Shown: in pieces, positions 1 to 11,296 of the stretch
Layout: every line of letters begins with the position of its first letter
Numbering within the stretch: position 1 is the stretch's first letter
NCBI RefSeq assembly: GCF_000973545.1
Contig: NZ_CP010049.1
Span: 620,001 to 684,000 of the forward strand
Length of the DNA: 64,000 nt
From: Blochmannia endosymbiont of Camponotus (Colobopsis) obliquus
GTDB lineage: Bacteria; Pseudomonadota; Gammaproteobacteria; Enterobacterales; Enterobacteriaceae
Direction of reading: 5' to 3'
Made by a program: the position numbers and the translations under genes
The notes under the pieces: model-generated
The model's database searches: none
Seen by the model: only the letters and a program-made list of their open reading frames with translations
What the model was told of the DNA's origin: nothing

Positions 1-1
1 A

Positions 2-1894
2 GTTCTATGGCGCGACTATATGAATCATAATCCCATGAACCCATCGTGGCCAAACCGCGATCGTTTTGTTCTGTCTAATGGACATGCATCAATGTTGCTG
101 TATAGCATATTACATCTTACTGGATATAATCTATCACTGGAAGATATAAAAAAATTTAGAACACTACATTCTAAAACTCCCGGACATCCAGAATATAATC
201 GTACTATTGGAATTGAAACAACAACTGGGCCTTTAGGACAGGGAATTGCTAACGCAGTAGGTTTAGCCATCGGAGAACGTACTTTATCCGCACAATTTAA
301 TCGTGAAGAACTTAACATTATTGATCATCATACTTATGTATTTTTAGGTGATGGCTGTATGATGGAAGGAATTTCCCATGAAGTATGTTCGCTTGCAGGT
401 ATTATGAAACTTGGCAAACTAATAATATTTTATGATGATAATGGAATATCTATTGATGGAAAAGTAAACGAATGGTTTCAAGATGATACTGAAAGTCGAT
501 TTAAAGCATATGGTTGGCAAGTAATACCCGATATAGACGGTCATAATAGCAGTGCTATTAAAATGGCTATTGAAATCGCTAAATCTAATACTAATCAACC
601 ATCGTTAATTATCTGTAAAACAATTATTGCTTTCGGTTCACCAAATAAAAGTGGAAATAGCAGTGCTCATGGAGCTCCATTAGGAAAAGAAGAAGTAAAA
701 TCAACTCGTATTGCTCTGAATTGGCAAGCAGAAACTTTTTTCATACCACAAGAAATTTATCAAAATTGGAATGCTAAAAGATCTGGACAAAAAAAAGAAC
801 TAAATTGGCAAAAAAAATTTAATACATATAAAAAAAGATATCCACTTTTAGCAAAGGAATTTTGGCGTAGAATCCAAGGAGCTCTGCCTGATGATTGGCA
901 ATCACAATCCCAAAATTTTATTAAATATTTACAAAAAAACCCTGCAGCAATTGCTACTCGTCAAGCTTCTCAAAATACATTAGAAATATTTGGTCCAATG
1001 TTACCAGAACTCATAGGCGGATCGGCAGATTTAACGCCAAGCAATTTAACAAATTGGTCACAAACTACTTCCATTGTCAATAATCCTGCTGGTAACTATA
1101 TTCATTACGGTGTACGAGAATTTGGAATGACAGCTATTGGAAATGGTATTGCTAATTACGGTGGTTTTTTACCATATACTGCAACTTTTTTAACATTTAT
1201 TGAATACGCGCGTAACGCTGTACGTATGGCAGCACTTATGAAAAATAGGCATATTATGATTTATACACACGATTCAATTGGATTAGGAGAAGATGGGCCG
1301 ACTCATCAACCAGTAGAACAACTAGCAAGCTTACGAATGACACCTAATATCAATCACTGGCGACCTTGTGATCAAGTAGAAACTGCGGTAGCATGGAAAA
1401 CAGCAATTGAAAATCGGACAGGACCAACTGCTCTTATACTTTCTCGACAAAGTCTAAATCAACAAACACGTAATGCGAAGCAATTGATGAATATCTATCG
1501 TGGAGGTTATATTCTTAAAGATTGCGAAAATAATCCAGAACTCATTTTAATTGCCACTGGATCAGAAGTAGAATTAGCAGTTGCTGCTTATCAAAAATTA
1601 ACAAAAGAAGATTATAAAATAAGAGTTGTATCAATGCCTTCAACAAATGTCTTTGAAGAACAAAACCAAATATATCGTGATACTGTCTTACCTCCATTTA
1701 TAACAGCACGTATTGCTATCGAAGCTGGAAGCCCAGACTACTGGTATAAATATGTGGGTTTAAGTGGCAAAATAATTGGTGTGAGTACTTTTGGTCATTC
1801 TGCACCAGCAAAAAAACTTTTTGAATTCTTTGGTTTTACTGTTGAAAATATCATACTAAAGGCGTATGAATTATTAAAAAAATCTTCAATTTAA
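2..1894 (+). CDS. tktB: Transketolase, 5' end cut by the window edge
   Basis: Thiamine-diphosphate enzyme of the non-oxidative pentose phosphate pathway, moving two-carbon units between sugar phosphates in the cytosol. The frame is open from base 2 (VLWRDY...), matching E. coli residue 39 onward, so roughly 38 N-terminal residues lie outside the window; the internal ATG at 20 is not the true start. Visible motifs are the cofactor-binding GDGCMMEG near 347-370, [10 protein letters not shown], and the conserved [16 protein letters not shown] stretch near 1290-1335. The C-terminus is complete. The tktB name rests on position: in E. coli tktB, not tktA, lies near dapE. Function is secure; the paralogue name is an inference. 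Confidence 0.96.
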   Translation, partial: VLWRDYMNHNPMNPSWPNRDRFVLSNGHASMLLYSILHLTGYNLSLEDIKKFRTLHSKTPGHPEYNRTIGIETTTGPLGQGIANAVGLAIGERTLSAQFNREELNIIDHHTYVFLGDGCMMEGISHEVCSLAGIMKLGKLIIFYDDNGISIDGKVNEWFQDDTESRFKAYGWQVIPDIDGHNSSAIKMAIEIAKSNTNQPSLIICKTIIAFGSPNKSGNSSAHGAPLGKEEVKSTRIALNWQAETFFIPQEIYQNWNAKRSGQKKELNWQKKFNTYKKRYPLLAKEFWRRIQGALPDDWQSQSQNFIKYLQKNPAAIATRQASQNTLEIFGPMLPELIGGSADLTPSNLTNWSQTTSIVNNPAGNYIHYGVREFGMTAIGNGIANYGGFLPYTATFLTFIEYARNAVRMAALMKNRHIMIYTHDSIGLGEDGPTHQPVEQLASLRMTPNINHWRPCDQVETAVAWKTAIENRTGPTALILSRQSLNQQTRNAKQLMNIYRGGYILKDCENNPELILIATGSEVELAVAAYQKLTKEDYKIRVVSMPSTNVFEEQNQIYRDTVLPPFITARIAIEAGSPDYWYKYVGLSGKIIGVSTFGHSAPAKKLFEFFGFTVENIILKAYELLKKSSI

Positions 1895-2239
1895 TAATAG
1901 ATATATTCGAACTATTATATAATAAAAAACTACTAATTTTCATTATATATAAAATTAAAATTAAAACAAAATACATCTTGTATGTATAGGAAATAAAATA
2001 TTACAAATCAAAAAAAATAAAACTACTTAACATAATTTAACAATAATTTTTCTAAAATATATTTAATATAAATGAGTTATTTTATTAATATAAAAATGTT
2101 TATATAATTATAACACATTCTTCAAAATAATTAACTTACACCGTGAAGAAACAATGGTAATTTATTGTAATAAAACATACTAATATAATCATTTAACCAA
2201 ACATTAATATAAATCTTTAATAAACAACAATATTTCAAT
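1895..2239. other. Intergenic gap tktB-dapE
   Basis: AT-rich spacer between two genes on the same strand. In E. coli several genes lie between tktB and dapE; none is recognisable here. I see no RNA gene, strong hairpin or clear promoter. Confidence 0.6.
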
Positions 2240-3373
2240 ATGTTATCTTCAATTATAAAATTAGCTCAACAATTAATAGACAAACCTTCAATTACTCCAA
2301 ACGATGTTGGTTGTCAATTAATCTTAATAGAGCGTCTAAAAAAAATAGGATTTAACATCCAAAAAATAAACTCCGCTAATGTTTCTAATTTCTTTGCGTG
2401 GCGTGGAAAAGGAAAAAAAACTCTAGCATTTTCTGGACATACAGACGTAGTCCCGAGTGGTAATATTAAACTTTGGCATTATCCACCTTTTAAAGGATCA
2501 CTACATAATAACATGTTATATGGACGTGGAGCAGCAGATATGAAAGGTGCTTTAGCAGCTATGATAATTGCTACTGAAAGATTCGTTGATCAATTTCCTG
2601 ATCATCAAGGAAGAATTTTTTTTATCATTACTTCCGATGAGGAAGGTAAGGCAAAAAATGGTACGATAAAAATTATCAAATATTTAATGAATCATAAAGA
2701 ACAAATAAATTATTGTATAATTGGTGAACCATCTAGCTATCGTAAATTAGGTGATGTTATTAAAAACGGACGACGAGGTTCTCTAACAGGGTTATTAATA
2801 ATACACGGAATACAAGGACATGTAGCATATCCACATTTAGCCAACAATCCCATACATTCAACTATCCCAATTATAAATATTCTGTTATCTAAAATATGGG
2901 ATACGGGAAACGATACATTTCCACCAACAACATTACAAATTGTTAACATTCGCGCAGGAACAAAAAAAAACAGCAACCTTATCCCTGCAATACTACAAAT
3001 GCAATTAAATTTTCGTTTTAATAACATATCTACAGAAAATCAACTATGTAAACAAGTAGAAAATTTAATTAAAGAACACGGTTTAAGTTACAATATAAAA
3101 TGGTTTCTTCACGCAAAACCATACATAAGTTACACAGGTACTTTAACTAATACTGTCATTACAACAATAAAACATTACCAAAAAATCACTCCAAAAATCG
3201 AGACGTCTGGTGGATCTTCCGATGGAAGATTTATTTCTTATATGAAATCAGAAATCATAGAACTAGGATTAATTAATAAAACAATACATAAAATAAATGA
3301 ATGTACAAATATTAACGATCTATATTCACTTAGCCTAATATATAAAAAGATTTTAGAATCATTAATAATTTAA
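2240..3373 (+). CDS. dapE: Succinyl-diaminopimelate desuccinylase
   Basis: Hydrolyses N-succinyl-LL-2,6-diaminopimelate in the succinylase branch of lysine and meso-diaminopimelate synthesis. It is 377 residues against 375 in E. coli. The M20 peptidase metal ligands and catalytic residues are all present: His67 in HTDVVP, Asp100 in GRGAADMKG, Glu134/Glu135 in TSDEEG, Glu163 in GEPSS and His350 in TIHKINE. It is convergent with dapA, giving two steps of the same pathway side by side. A run of nine A (2972-2980) lies inside the frame and could be a slippage site, but the frame is intact here. Confidence 0.97.
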   Translation: MLSSIIKLAQQLIDKPSITPNDVGCQLILIERLKKIGFNIQKINSANVSNFFAWRGKGKKTLAFSGHTDVVPSGNIKLWHYPPFKGSLHNNMLYGRGAADMKGALAAMIIATERFVDQFPDHQGRIFFIITSDEEGKAKNGTIKIIKYLMNHKEQINYCIIGEPSSYRKLGDVIKNGRRGSLTGLLIIHGIQGHVAYPHLANNPIHSTIPIINILLSKIWDTGNDTFPPTTLQIVNIRAGTKKNSNLIPAILQMQLNFRFNNISTENQLCKQVENLIKEHGLSYNIKWFLHAKPYISYTGTLTNTVITTIKHYQKITPKIETSGGSSDGRFISYMKSEIIELGLINKTIHKINECTNINDLYSLSLIYKKILESLII

Positions 3374-3621
3374 TTAATCTAAATTATAAATTAGTACTGA
3401 ATATTAAACCAAAAAAATTTAAACTAAATTATTAAAATTCTTATAAAATACAACATTATCTAATAAAAATGAAAATACACGACTTTAAATTACTAATTTA
3501 AAAAACTATATCTTACATTGTATTAACCATAAATCAATCTCCTGATGATTGCATATCACTGTAATTAATAAAAATTATAAAAAAAATAATTATTTTATAT
3601 ATAATGTATAAAATACAACTG

Positions 3622-4497
3622 TCACAAACTAGCACGTATTAAAGCTTGTTCTACGATTTTTCTCTTTGAAAATGATAAAGATGTCAGCGGCAATCTCACA
3701 GTATCATGCATAATCAATCCTAAAAACTTACATGCCCACTTAACCGGCATAGGATTAGTGTCAATAAACAATGCTTTATGTAAAAACATCAACTTGTTAT
3801 TAATATAACGTGCATCGGCAAAATTACCATCAGCCGCTAAAGCACAAATCCGTCTCATCTTTTGTGCAGCAACATTTGCTGTAACAGAAACCACTCCCTG
3901 TCCCCCAAGTTGCATAAAATCCAACGCACTTACATCATCACCACTCAATAAAATAAAATCATCATTTACTAAATATCGTATTTGATTAACACGATTTAAA
4001 TCTCCTGTTGCCTCTTTAATACCTATTATATTTTTAATTTCCGATAAACGAGCTATTGTATCAGGCAGTATATCACAACCAGTACGTGCTGGAACATTAT
4101 ATAAAACCTGAGGTAAATCACTATTCTCAGCAATAGCTTTAAAATGTTGAAACAATCCTTCCTGGTTAGGTTTATTATAATATGGAGTAACACTTAAACA
4201 TCCAACCACTTTTGTATTATTAAAACAACGAGTAAGTAATATAGCTTCAGAGGTAGAATTAGCACCAGTACCTGCAATAATAGGAATTCTTCCATCACTA
4301 ATATCAAGAACTCTCATAACTACATCAATATGTTCTTTGTGAGTTAATCCTGACATCTCGCCTGTTGTTCCTACTGCAACAATCGCACTAGTACCATGAG
4401 TAACGTGATAATCTACCAATTTTTTTAAACCAATTTGATCAACATCACCTTTTTCATCCATGGGAGTAACTAATGCAACTATGCTTCCTGTAAACAT
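3622..4497 (-). CDS. dapA: 4-hydroxy-tetrahydrodipicolinate synthase
   Basis: Condenses pyruvate with aspartate semialdehyde, the first committed step to lysine and diaminopimelate. With the ATG at 4497 the protein is 291 residues (E. coli 292) and the active site keeps E. coli numbering: Tyr133 in YNVP and the Schiff-base Lys161 in GIKEATG. A further ATG 15 nt upstream is in frame, but that ATG is part of the Shine-Dalgarno (GGAGGAAAG) serving the second ATG, so it is rejected as the start. The gene is convergent with dapE. Confidence 0.97.
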   Translation of the reverse strand: MFTGSIVALVTPMDEKGDVDQIGLKKLVDYHVTHGTSAIVAVGTTGEMSGLTHKEHIDVVMRVLDISDGRIPIIAGTGANSTSEAILLTRCFNNTKVVGCLSVTPYYNKPNQEGLFQHFKAIAENSDLPQVLYNVPARTGCDILPDTIARLSEIKNIIGIKEATGDLNRVNQIRYLVNDDFILLSGDDVSALDFMQLGGQGVVSVTANVAAQKMRRICALAADGNFADARYINNKLMFLHKALFIDTNPMPVKWACKFLGLIMHDTVRLPLTSLSFSKRKIVEQALIRASL

Positions 4498-5467
4498 TGA
4501 CCTTTCCTCCATACAACAAATTAATTATAATATTAATAACACAAATATCTATATACTAAACAACATTACATTATTGATTATCTTAGAACAGAAAATGAAC
4601 ATTACAATAATCATAATAACATTTAAAATGTACCTAATAATATATATTCATACATACACAATAATTAGATAATACACATATCTTCGATATACATAATTAC
4701 AATATTTTTATTATAAAATAATAATTAATTTTTTTATAAAATAATAGATAATCGTAAAATAACAAAATATTAAATATAAATCAAACAATTTACTAAATTC
4801 AAATAAATAATATAAACAAAATATATATATTTTATTTAAGAATAAAAATAAACGCTGTTTTAAAGGTATAAATAAATTAAAAAATTTTAATACATTTAAA
4901 TTAGTAATATAACAAATTATAAATAAAATTTCTTATAATAATAATTAAAAATAAAACAATCATTTTAACATATGCAAAAAATAAACTTTAAAAATTAAAT
5001 ACTAAACAATTAATAAATCAATAAACTACTACACAGAAACATTCATTATTATGTTGTCAAAAAAAATAATTATTGAAATATTTTTATTTCTTATTATAAA
5101 ATTATAAAATAAATATATTTAAATATATTTTATTTATGTAAACTATAATTTTAATTACTAAATAAATTATAATACATATTTAATTCAATAATTTACATAA
5201 ACCATGTAAACACCAGCAAACATTAAACATCTTATAAACAACTTTCCAAAAACTATAATAACATTAAATAATTTAACAAAATTAAATTGTCTAATATCTA
5301 ATATTACAAAATTATACAACATAATGAACTATAATGATAAACCAGATACTGATATAAAAATAAAACTTAAATATTCAAAAAGTAACTTATAATTATATAT
5401 TTTAGAACAATTAACATGATTATGTATCAATAAATAATTAAAAACAATTTAAACATAATTCAAGTTG
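4498..5467. other. Long gap between dapA and upp
   Basis: Nearly 1 kb of extremely AT-rich DNA with no convincing coding frame, tRNA or GC-rich RNA motif. It holds the dapA promoter region and the downstream end of upp. Around 5107-5145 there is an imperfect AT-only inverted repeat of little significance at this composition. Genes that lie here in E. coli (for example gcvR and bepA) are gone. Confidence 0.6.
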
Positions 5468-6094
5468 TTATTTAGTACCAAATATTTTATCACCAGCATC
5501 ACCAAGTCCAGGTATGATATAACCATCATCATCAATTCGTTGATCTATAGCAGCTAAATACAATTCAATATCTGGGTGTCGTTGTTCCAATACTGCAATG
5601 CCTTCAGGAGCAGCGACTAATACTAATACCTTTATATGTTGACAACCCGCATTTTTTAATAAATCAATAGTAGCCACCATCGATCCACCAGTAGCTAACA
5701 TAGGATCTACAACCATAGCCATACGCTTTTCAATGTTAGAAACTAATTTTTTAAAATACGGTACAGGACTAAAAGTAATTTCATCTCGATACATGCCTAC
5801 TATACTAATACGTGCACTAGGTAAATTTTCCAATACCCCATCCATCATTCCAAGTCCAGCCCGTAAAATAGGAACAATGGTTATTTTTTTACCCTTAATC
5901 CTTTCTATTTCAACTAAACCACACCAACCTGTAATTGTCACCGTTTCAATTTCTAAATCAGCAGTCGCTACATAAGTCAACAAACTAGCTAATTCTGAAG
6001 ATAATTCTCGAAAACGTTTAGTACTAATATTATGAACTCTCATCAAACCTAATTTATGTTTTACTAACGGATGTTTAATCTCAAAGATTTTCAT
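5468..6094 (-). CDS. upp: Uracil phosphoribosyltransferase
   Basis: Salvages uracil to UMP with PRPP. The 208 residues match the E. coli length exactly, including the start [19 protein letters not shown] and the C-terminus [13 protein letters not shown]. The PRPP-binding loop [11 protein letters not shown] is intact. An AAGAAGG ribosome-binding site lies upstream of the ATG. The partner uracil permease gene uraA, next to upp in E. coli, is not present; purM/purN are also absent from this position. Confidence 0.97.
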   Translation of the reverse strand: MKIFEIKHPLVKHKLGLMRVHNISTKRFRELSSELASLLTYVATADLEIETVTITGWCGLVEIERIKGKKITIVPILRAGLGMMDGVLENLPSARISIVGMYRDEITFSPVPYFKKLVSNIEKRMAMVVDPMLATGGSMVATIDLLKNAGCQHIKVLVLVAAPEGIAVLEQRHPDIELYLAAIDQRIDDDGYIIPGLGDAGDKIFGTK

Positions 6095-7233
6095 GTTAAC
6101 CTTCTTTGCTTTATATTCAAAATATTAACAAATAAAATCATGAAATTATAATTTTTTTTCCTATATATAATAAAAATATCTTTTCTATTAGACTAATATA
6201 CTATTTTAATACAAACATATAATAATATTTAAACTTTTTATATTATTTATATTATATCTTAAAATAATTCATAACAACTATAACATGTCATAATGTTAAT
6301 AATTGTTAAAATAATTCATCTATAACTTTACATAGTATTTAATAAAAATTCACGTTATACAAACACATAAATCAAAAATAAAACATAAAAATACAACATA
6401 TGTTATATATTACATATGTAACAAATATATAAATAAAAATATACTCATAATCACCACTAGTATATCTTATAATAAAATTTTATTATTTAAAATAAATGTT
6501 TTGAATACGATAATAGCAATATTGTAAATTGTAATTAATTCATATCTACTAAAATAACCTGAAACACAAAAAATAAAATCAATAAATGCAAAATAATATA
6601 ACATTTTATTAATTATTTATTATTTAAAAGATTATGTACACCATAAACATTTTAATTTATACAATCCACTCAAACTCTTATCAGTATATATTATATAGAT
6701 ATAATCTATATAATATATACTGAGATTAAAATAATATTTTAATTACTAAAATATATCATCACCTACATACAATGCACTAAATAATTATAACATTCAAAAT
6801 ATAATTAAATTAATTAAGAAAAATTTTTGTAAAAACTTTTCTTAAATAAAACATCATAAACATAATTTTTATATAAAAATAAAATAAATATTAATCATGA
6901 ACTTTAATACAAAAAATAAAAATAACTTAACAAAACTACAACTTTACTAATTTTATTATTTTATTTAACCATTATAATATTCATTATAATTAATATAACA
7001 ATATTATAATGTTTTACATTACTTTTTAAATATTTTTAATTAAAAAAAATAAAAGTAAACTTTAACATTCATATCATGTACATAACAAAAAAATCAAAAA
7101 AAAGTTATCAACATTCATCACACTAATAACAATGAGTAAATTACACCTTATTTTTACTTAAATAACAACATTCATATGCAATAAGATTATAAATATATAA
7201 ATATTTTTTAAAAAAATACTAAAAAATAATTTC
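6095..7233. other. Longest non-coding gap, between upp and ureG
   Basis: 1.1 kb with no supported gene. It lies upstream of upp and downstream of the urease operon, both on the minus strand. It contains a perfect 20-bp-arm palindrome (6681-6723) and a smaller imperfect hairpin (6814-6845), listed or discussed separately. In E. coli the corresponding stretch to guaA carries several genes, so this may be eroded sequence. Confidence 0.55.
6681..6723. repeat. Perfect inverted repeat, 20-bp arms, 3-nt loop
   Basis: The left arm tcagtatatattatatagat (6681-6700) is followed by ata and then its exact reverse complement (6704-6723). The ends include G/C bases. No T-run follows on either strand, so a classical intrinsic terminator is not obvious. 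It lies about 510 bp beyond the ureG stop, in the transcriptional direction of the urease operon. Confidence 0.85.
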
Positions 7234-7851
7234 TTATTTAAATTTATTCTTAATAATAAAATTAATAAGAGAAAAAAAACCCTTACCTATTTTTAAATTA
7301 GTAAAGACCCAAGGACGACCATGACGCATCATATTAGTATCTTTTTCCATAACTTTTAAGGAAGCACCTACATATGGTGCTAAATCAACCTTATTAATAA
7401 CTAAAAAATCAGAACGAGTAATTCCAGGTCCTCCTTTACGAGGAATTTTTTCACCACCAGACACATCAATGACACAAACATTTAAATCTACTAACTCTGG
7501 ACTAAAGGTAGCACTTAAGTTATCACCTCCACTTTCTATAAAAATAATATCCAAATTGATAAATTTTCGAATTAATTCATCAATTGCCATAAAATTCATC
7601 GAAGCATCTTCACGAATGGCAGTATGAGGACAACCACCAGTTTCAATACCAATAATGCGTTCAGCTTCTAATGCACCCGACGCAATTAAAATTTGCTGAT
7701 CCTCTATAGAATAAATATCGTTAGTTATTACTGCTAACTGATAATAATCTCGCATATTTTTACATAACATTTCCAATAAAGAAGTCTTTCCCGAACCAAC
7801 AGGACCGCCAACTCCTATACGCAAAGGCTGTTTGTTAGAATTTTGTAGCAA
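7234..7851 (-). CDS. ureG: Urease accessory GTPase UreG
   Basis: SIMIBI-class GTPase that couples GTP hydrolysis to nickel insertion into apo-urease with UreD and UreF. It is 205 residues, the usual size. Motifs: P-loop GPVGSGKT near residues 15-22, the metal-binding Cys-Pro-His of [30 protein letters not shown], and the guanine-specificity NKVD. The N-terminus ([13 protein letters not shown]) is short and has no histidine-rich tail that could store nickel, which matters because ureE is missing. It is the last gene of the operon, 49 bp after ureF. Confidence 0.97.
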   Translation of the reverse strand: MLQNSNKQPLRIGVGGPVGSGKTSLLEMLCKNMRDYYQLAVITNDIYSIEDQQILIASGALEAERIIGIETGGCPHTAIREDASMNFMAIDELIRKFINLDIIFIESGGDNLSATFSPELVDLNVCVIDVSGGEKIPRKGGPGITRSDFLVINKVDLAPYVGASLKVMEKDTNMMRHGRPWVFTNLKIGKGFFSLINFIIKNKFK

Positions 7852-7900
7852 ATTATCCTCAACAAATTATCTCATATTATCTTATCTTATTAAAATGATA

Positions 7901-8593
7901 TTAAGAACGAAACAAACGAAACTTCTGCTCCTCATGACAAGAAGAAGCAATAGATTGTAAAGGAAAACTACCACCTAATTCCTCATCTGTCAATAAATCA
8001 GCATGCCGCCATGCAATAGAAAACCATTTAAAAGCAGCCATTAATAATTTTTGAGCACTACATTGACCAAACGGCACCAATTTCAATCCTGCTGTTATTA
8101 AACCTTCAACAACAATATAACCATAACACATAACCAACATTTTTAAAGGAATTTCCCATTTATTTCCCAACCACGCTATAGCGGATAACATACTATTTTT
8201 ACATAATGTAAACCAACAATCATTAAATTCAATTAACGAGCATTTAAAAAACATTTGCATCAATGCATAACCACGTTCTTTTTCCTCTAATCGTAATTCA
8301 CAAGTTGTACGAAACATTAATAATGCTTCAATATAATATAATAACTGTCGTTGATCATTACTTTTGATACAAAAATACATACGTTTAAGAATAGGCCAAT
8401 CTAAATAAGTTAACTGTTCTTGTACAACTTGTTCTTGCCAACAAGCAAATGTACTTATAGAATTAACTAAACCAAAATGTACTGCCCATTCTAATCCTTG
8501 AGAATAAGAATAACCCCCTGAAGGAAAAGCAGCACTACCTAATTGTATCACATGCAATAAACTAAGATCATCAATTTGACTAATATTATCCAT
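7901..8593 (-). CDS. ureF: Urease accessory protein UreF
   Basis: Part of the UreD-UreF-UreG complex that loads nickel into urease; UreF acts as the GTPase regulator and bridge. It is 230 residues (Klebsiella about 224). Recognisable features are the N-terminal AAFPSGGYSYSQGLEWAV, the central AGLKLVPFGQ and the conserved C-terminus ending RLFRS. It is separated from ureC by a 333-bp non-coding gap where ureE would normally lie, so it may need its own promoter or depend on readthrough. Confidence 0.95.
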   Translation of the reverse strand: MDNISQIDDLSLLHVIQLGSAAFPSGGYSYSQGLEWAVHFGLVNSISTFACWQEQVVQEQLTYLDWPILKRMYFCIKSNDQRQLLYYIEALLMFRTTCELRLEEKERGYALMQMFFKCSLIEFNDCWFTLCKNSMLSAIAWLGNKWEIPLKMLVMCYGYIVVEGLITAGLKLVPFGQCSAQKLLMAAFKWFSIAWRHADLLTDEELGGSFPLQSIASSCHEEQKFRLFRS

Positions 8594-8926
8594 AATAACT
8601 TAACTATATTAAAAATAATTAATAAATAATTAAATTATAAAATTAACAATACACAACTTACATTATCGATATAAATAATATTCATAAACTTATTTAATAA
8701 ATAAAAAAATAACATACACAATAACAATTAATAAAAACATTATATTATTAATTATAACATACCATCACAAATCTAAAAAAATAATCAAATATTTTTATAT
8801 CTATATACTAAGTAAACATTACCTTCAATGTTAAACATGCAATTATATTTAACGCATAAATTAAAACTATATTAAATAAAACAAAATACTAATTATCAAA
8901 AAAAAATAAAACCCAAATAATTCACT
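8594..8926. other. Gap at the expected ureE position
   Basis: 333 bp between ureC and ureF, far larger than the other spacings in this operon. In the common ureDABCEFG order ureE (about 480 bp) sits here. I can read no UreE-like peptide in any frame, and the sequence looks like neutral AT-rich spacer. Confidence 0.6.
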
Positions 8927-10630
8927 TTAAAAAAGAAAGTAACGTTGCCCCATAGGTAATGTCTTTGATGGTGCACAAGTTAATAATTCACCATTTGCTC
9001 GTACTTCATAAGTTTGAGAATCCACCTCAATTCTTGGTTGCCAATCATTATGAATCATATTACATTTACGCACATTACGACATTGATAAACCTTACCGAT
9101 CAAACTACCTAATCGAAGGTTATCAACTAAACTACTATTATAAGCAACTGAAGATACAAACGTCATACGTATAGACTGTAAAGCTTTTCCAAGAACACCA
9201 AACATCGATCGATAGTATATTGGTTGTGACATAGAAATAGAAGCATTAGGATCTCCCATTAAAGCAGTAATAATCATGCCTCCTTTAATTACTAAATCTG
9301 GTTTAATACCAAAAAATTTTGGAGACCATAATACTAAATCAGCTAATTTTCCTAATTCAATGGAACCAACCTCATGTGCAATACCATGAGCAATAGCAGG
9401 ATTAATAGTATACTTAGCTATATAACGCTTGACACGAAAATTATCATTAAAACACGTATCTTGTGCTAAAGATCCACGTTGTAATTTCATTTTATGAGCT
9501 GTTTGCCAAGTACGTAAAATTACTTCACCTATTCGGCCCATAGCTTGTGAATCTGAAGAAATCATAGAAAAGGCTCCTAAATCATGTAAAATATCTTCTG
9601 CTGCAATAGTCTCTTTACGAATTCGTGATTCTGCAAATGCTACATCCTCTGCAATACCTGGATCAAGATGATGACAAACCATTAACATATCTAAATGTTC
9701 ATCAATTGTATTAACAGTATAAGGCATAGTAGGAGTAGTAGATGATGGTAAAACATTTCCAAAACTACAAACCTTAATAATATCTGGAGAATGCCCACCT
9801 CCTGCGCCTTCCGCATGATAAGCATGTATAGTACGATCACCAATAGCAGAAAGTGTATCTTCAACAAATCCAGATTCATTTAAAGTATCCGAATGAATCG
9901 CCACTTGAATATCAAAATTTTCTGCAACATTTAAACAACAATTAATAGCAGATGGTGTTGCCCCCCAATCCTCATGTATCTTTAAACCAATCGCTCCATA
10001 ATGTATTTGTTCTTCCAATCCACTGGGTAAAGAAGAACTTCCTTTGCCAAGTAATCCAATATTTACTGGTAATACATCGACTGCTTGTAGCATGCGCATT
10101 AAATACCAGGGGCCAGGAGTACAAGTTGTAGCATTACTTCCCGTAGCAGGCCCTGTCCCTCCACCAATCATGGTAGTAATCCCAGAACAAACTGCTTCAT
10201 TGACTTGCTGAGGACAAATAAAATGCACATGAGAATCTACAGCACCGGCGGTAACAATTTTACCTTCAGCAGCTATAACTTCAGTATTAGGTCCAATGGG
10301 AATAGTTATTTCCGCTTGTACATCTGGATTACCAGCTTTACCAATAAAAAAAATTCGAGCATCCTTGATACCTATATCAGCCTTAACTATACCCCAATGA
10401 TCAATAATCAGCGCATTAGTTAATACTAAATCAACACAATCCTTTGATGTCATCTGCCCTTGTCCCATACCATCACGAATAACTTTACCTCCACCAAACT
10501 TTACTTCCTCACCATAACAAGTAAAATCTTTCTCTATTTGTATCCACAACTCAGTATCGGCCAATCTTACACTATCACCAGTAGTTGGTCCAAACATCTC
10601 TGCATAAGCAGAGCGAGATATCATATTCAT
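8927..10630 (-). CDS. ureC: Urease alpha (catalytic) subunit
   Basis: Catalytic subunit of nickel urease, hydrolysing urea to ammonia and carbamate in the cytosol. It is 567 residues, the same as Klebsiella UreC, and every active-site residue falls at the Klebsiella number: His134 and His136 (SHVHF), carbamylated Lys217 and His219 (GLKIHED), His246, His272, His320 and Asp360. The enzyme therefore looks fully functional. Its ATG overlaps the ureB stop by 4 bp (ATGA), indicating translational coupling. In ant endosymbionts urease is thought to recycle host nitrogen. Confidence 0.99.
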   Translation of the reverse strand: MNMISRSAYAEMFGPTTGDSVRLADTELWIQIEKDFTCYGEEVKFGGGKVIRDGMGQGQMTSKDCVDLVLTNALIIDHWGIVKADIGIKDARIFFIGKAGNPDVQAEITIPIGPNTEVIAAEGKIVTAGAVDSHVHFICPQQVNEAVCSGITTMIGGGTGPATGSNATTCTPGPWYLMRMLQAVDVLPVNIGLLGKGSSSLPSGLEEQIHYGAIGLKIHEDWGATPSAINCCLNVAENFDIQVAIHSDTLNESGFVEDTLSAIGDRTIHAYHAEGAGGGHSPDIIKVCSFGNVLPSSTTPTMPYTVNTIDEHLDMLMVCHHLDPGIAEDVAFAESRIRKETIAAEDILHDLGAFSMISSDSQAMGRIGEVILRTWQTAHKMKLQRGSLAQDTCFNDNFRVKRYIAKYTINPAIAHGIAHEVGSIELGKLADLVLWSPKFFGIKPDLVIKGGMIITALMGDPNASISMSQPIYYRSMFGVLGKALQSIRMTFVSSVAYNSSLVDNLRLGSLIGKVYQCRNVRKCNMIHNDWQPRIEVDSQTYEVRANGELLTCAPSKTLPMGQRYFLF

Positions 10631-10944
10631 ACACCACTCCCTAGTTTACCCATCACAAAACCACGAAACCCATAAATTTCACGTTTTCCAGCATATTCTA
10701 CAAGATACACATCTCTTAATTGTCCCGGCTCAAACCGCACCGATGTACCTGCAGGTATATCTAAACGAAAACCACGAGTAATGACACGATCGAATCTTAA
10801 ATAAGAATTAACTTCATAAAAATGAAAATGTGATCCAACTTGAATAGAACGATCTCCATAATTTGCTACCGTTACCATTATTCTAATACGTCCAACATTT
10901 AGCTTTATATTACCTGTAATAACACGCAATTCTCCTGGAATCAT
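10627..10944 (-). CDS. ureB: Urease beta subunit
   Basis: Structural subunit of the (alpha-beta-gamma)3 urease. It is 105 residues (Klebsiella 106), starts MIPGELRV and contains the diagnostic [13 protein letters not shown] and [13 protein letters not shown] segments. It is encoded separately from ureA, as in enterobacteria and unlike the fused subunits of Helicobacter. It overlaps ureC by 4 bp and follows ureA after 31 bp. Confidence 0.98.
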   Translation of the reverse strand: MIPGELRVITGNIKLNVGRIRIMVTVANYGDRSIQVGSHFHFYEVNSYLRFDRVITRGFRLDIPAGTSVRFEPGQLRDVYLVEYAGKREIYGFRGFVMGKLGSGV

Positions 10945-10975
10945 CTTAATATACCTGTCTTTATATCTATATTAC

Positions 10976-11278
10976 CTAAATAATTGGCTCATGCACAGTC
11001 ACTAATTTAGTTCCATCACAAAAAGTTGCTTCAATTTGTATACAAGTAATCATTTCAGGAATTCCCTCCATCACTTCCTCTCTACTTAATACCTGTCTAC
11101 CTAAATACATTAATTCTGCTACACTACGTCCTTCACGTGCTCCTTCTAAAATTGCAGCACTAATAAGTGCTATTGCTTCCGGATAATTTAATTTTAAACC
11201 ACGAGCAAGTCTACGTTCCGCTAATAACGCTGCTGTAAATAATAATAACTTATCTTGCTCTCTCGAAAATAAATTCAT
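10976..11278 (-). CDS. ureA: Urease gamma subunit
   Basis: Smallest structural subunit of urease, 100 residues, full length for the family. It shows [25 protein letters not shown] near residues 11-35, [14 protein letters not shown] and the C-terminal VTVHEPII. It lies 18 bp downstream of ureD and 31 bp upstream of ureB in one operon. Confidence 0.98.
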   Translation of the reverse strand: MNLFSREQDKLLLFTAALLAERRLARGLKLNYPEAIALISAAILEGAREGRSVAELMYLGRQVLSREEVMEGIPEMITCIQIEATFCDGTKLVTVHEPII

Positions 11279-11296
11279 ATAGATATAATTACCTTG

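Noticed and set aside
4498-4512. Upstream ATG of dapA
   Set aside because: It forms part of the Shine-Dalgarno sequence of the next ATG, which aligns with the E. coli start.
4460-4672. 70-codon plus-strand open frame upstream of dapA
   Set aside because: Begins inside dapA antisense and consists of Ile/Asn/Thr repeats typical of non-coding AT-rich sequence.
6814-6845. Hairpin ttaagaaaa...ttttcttaa as urease operon terminator
   Set aside because: Imperfect, AT-only and about 390 bp beyond ureG; too weak to call at this composition.
8594-8926. Possible ureE remnant
   Set aside because: Position is right but no UreE-like peptide can be read in any frame; recorded only as a gap.
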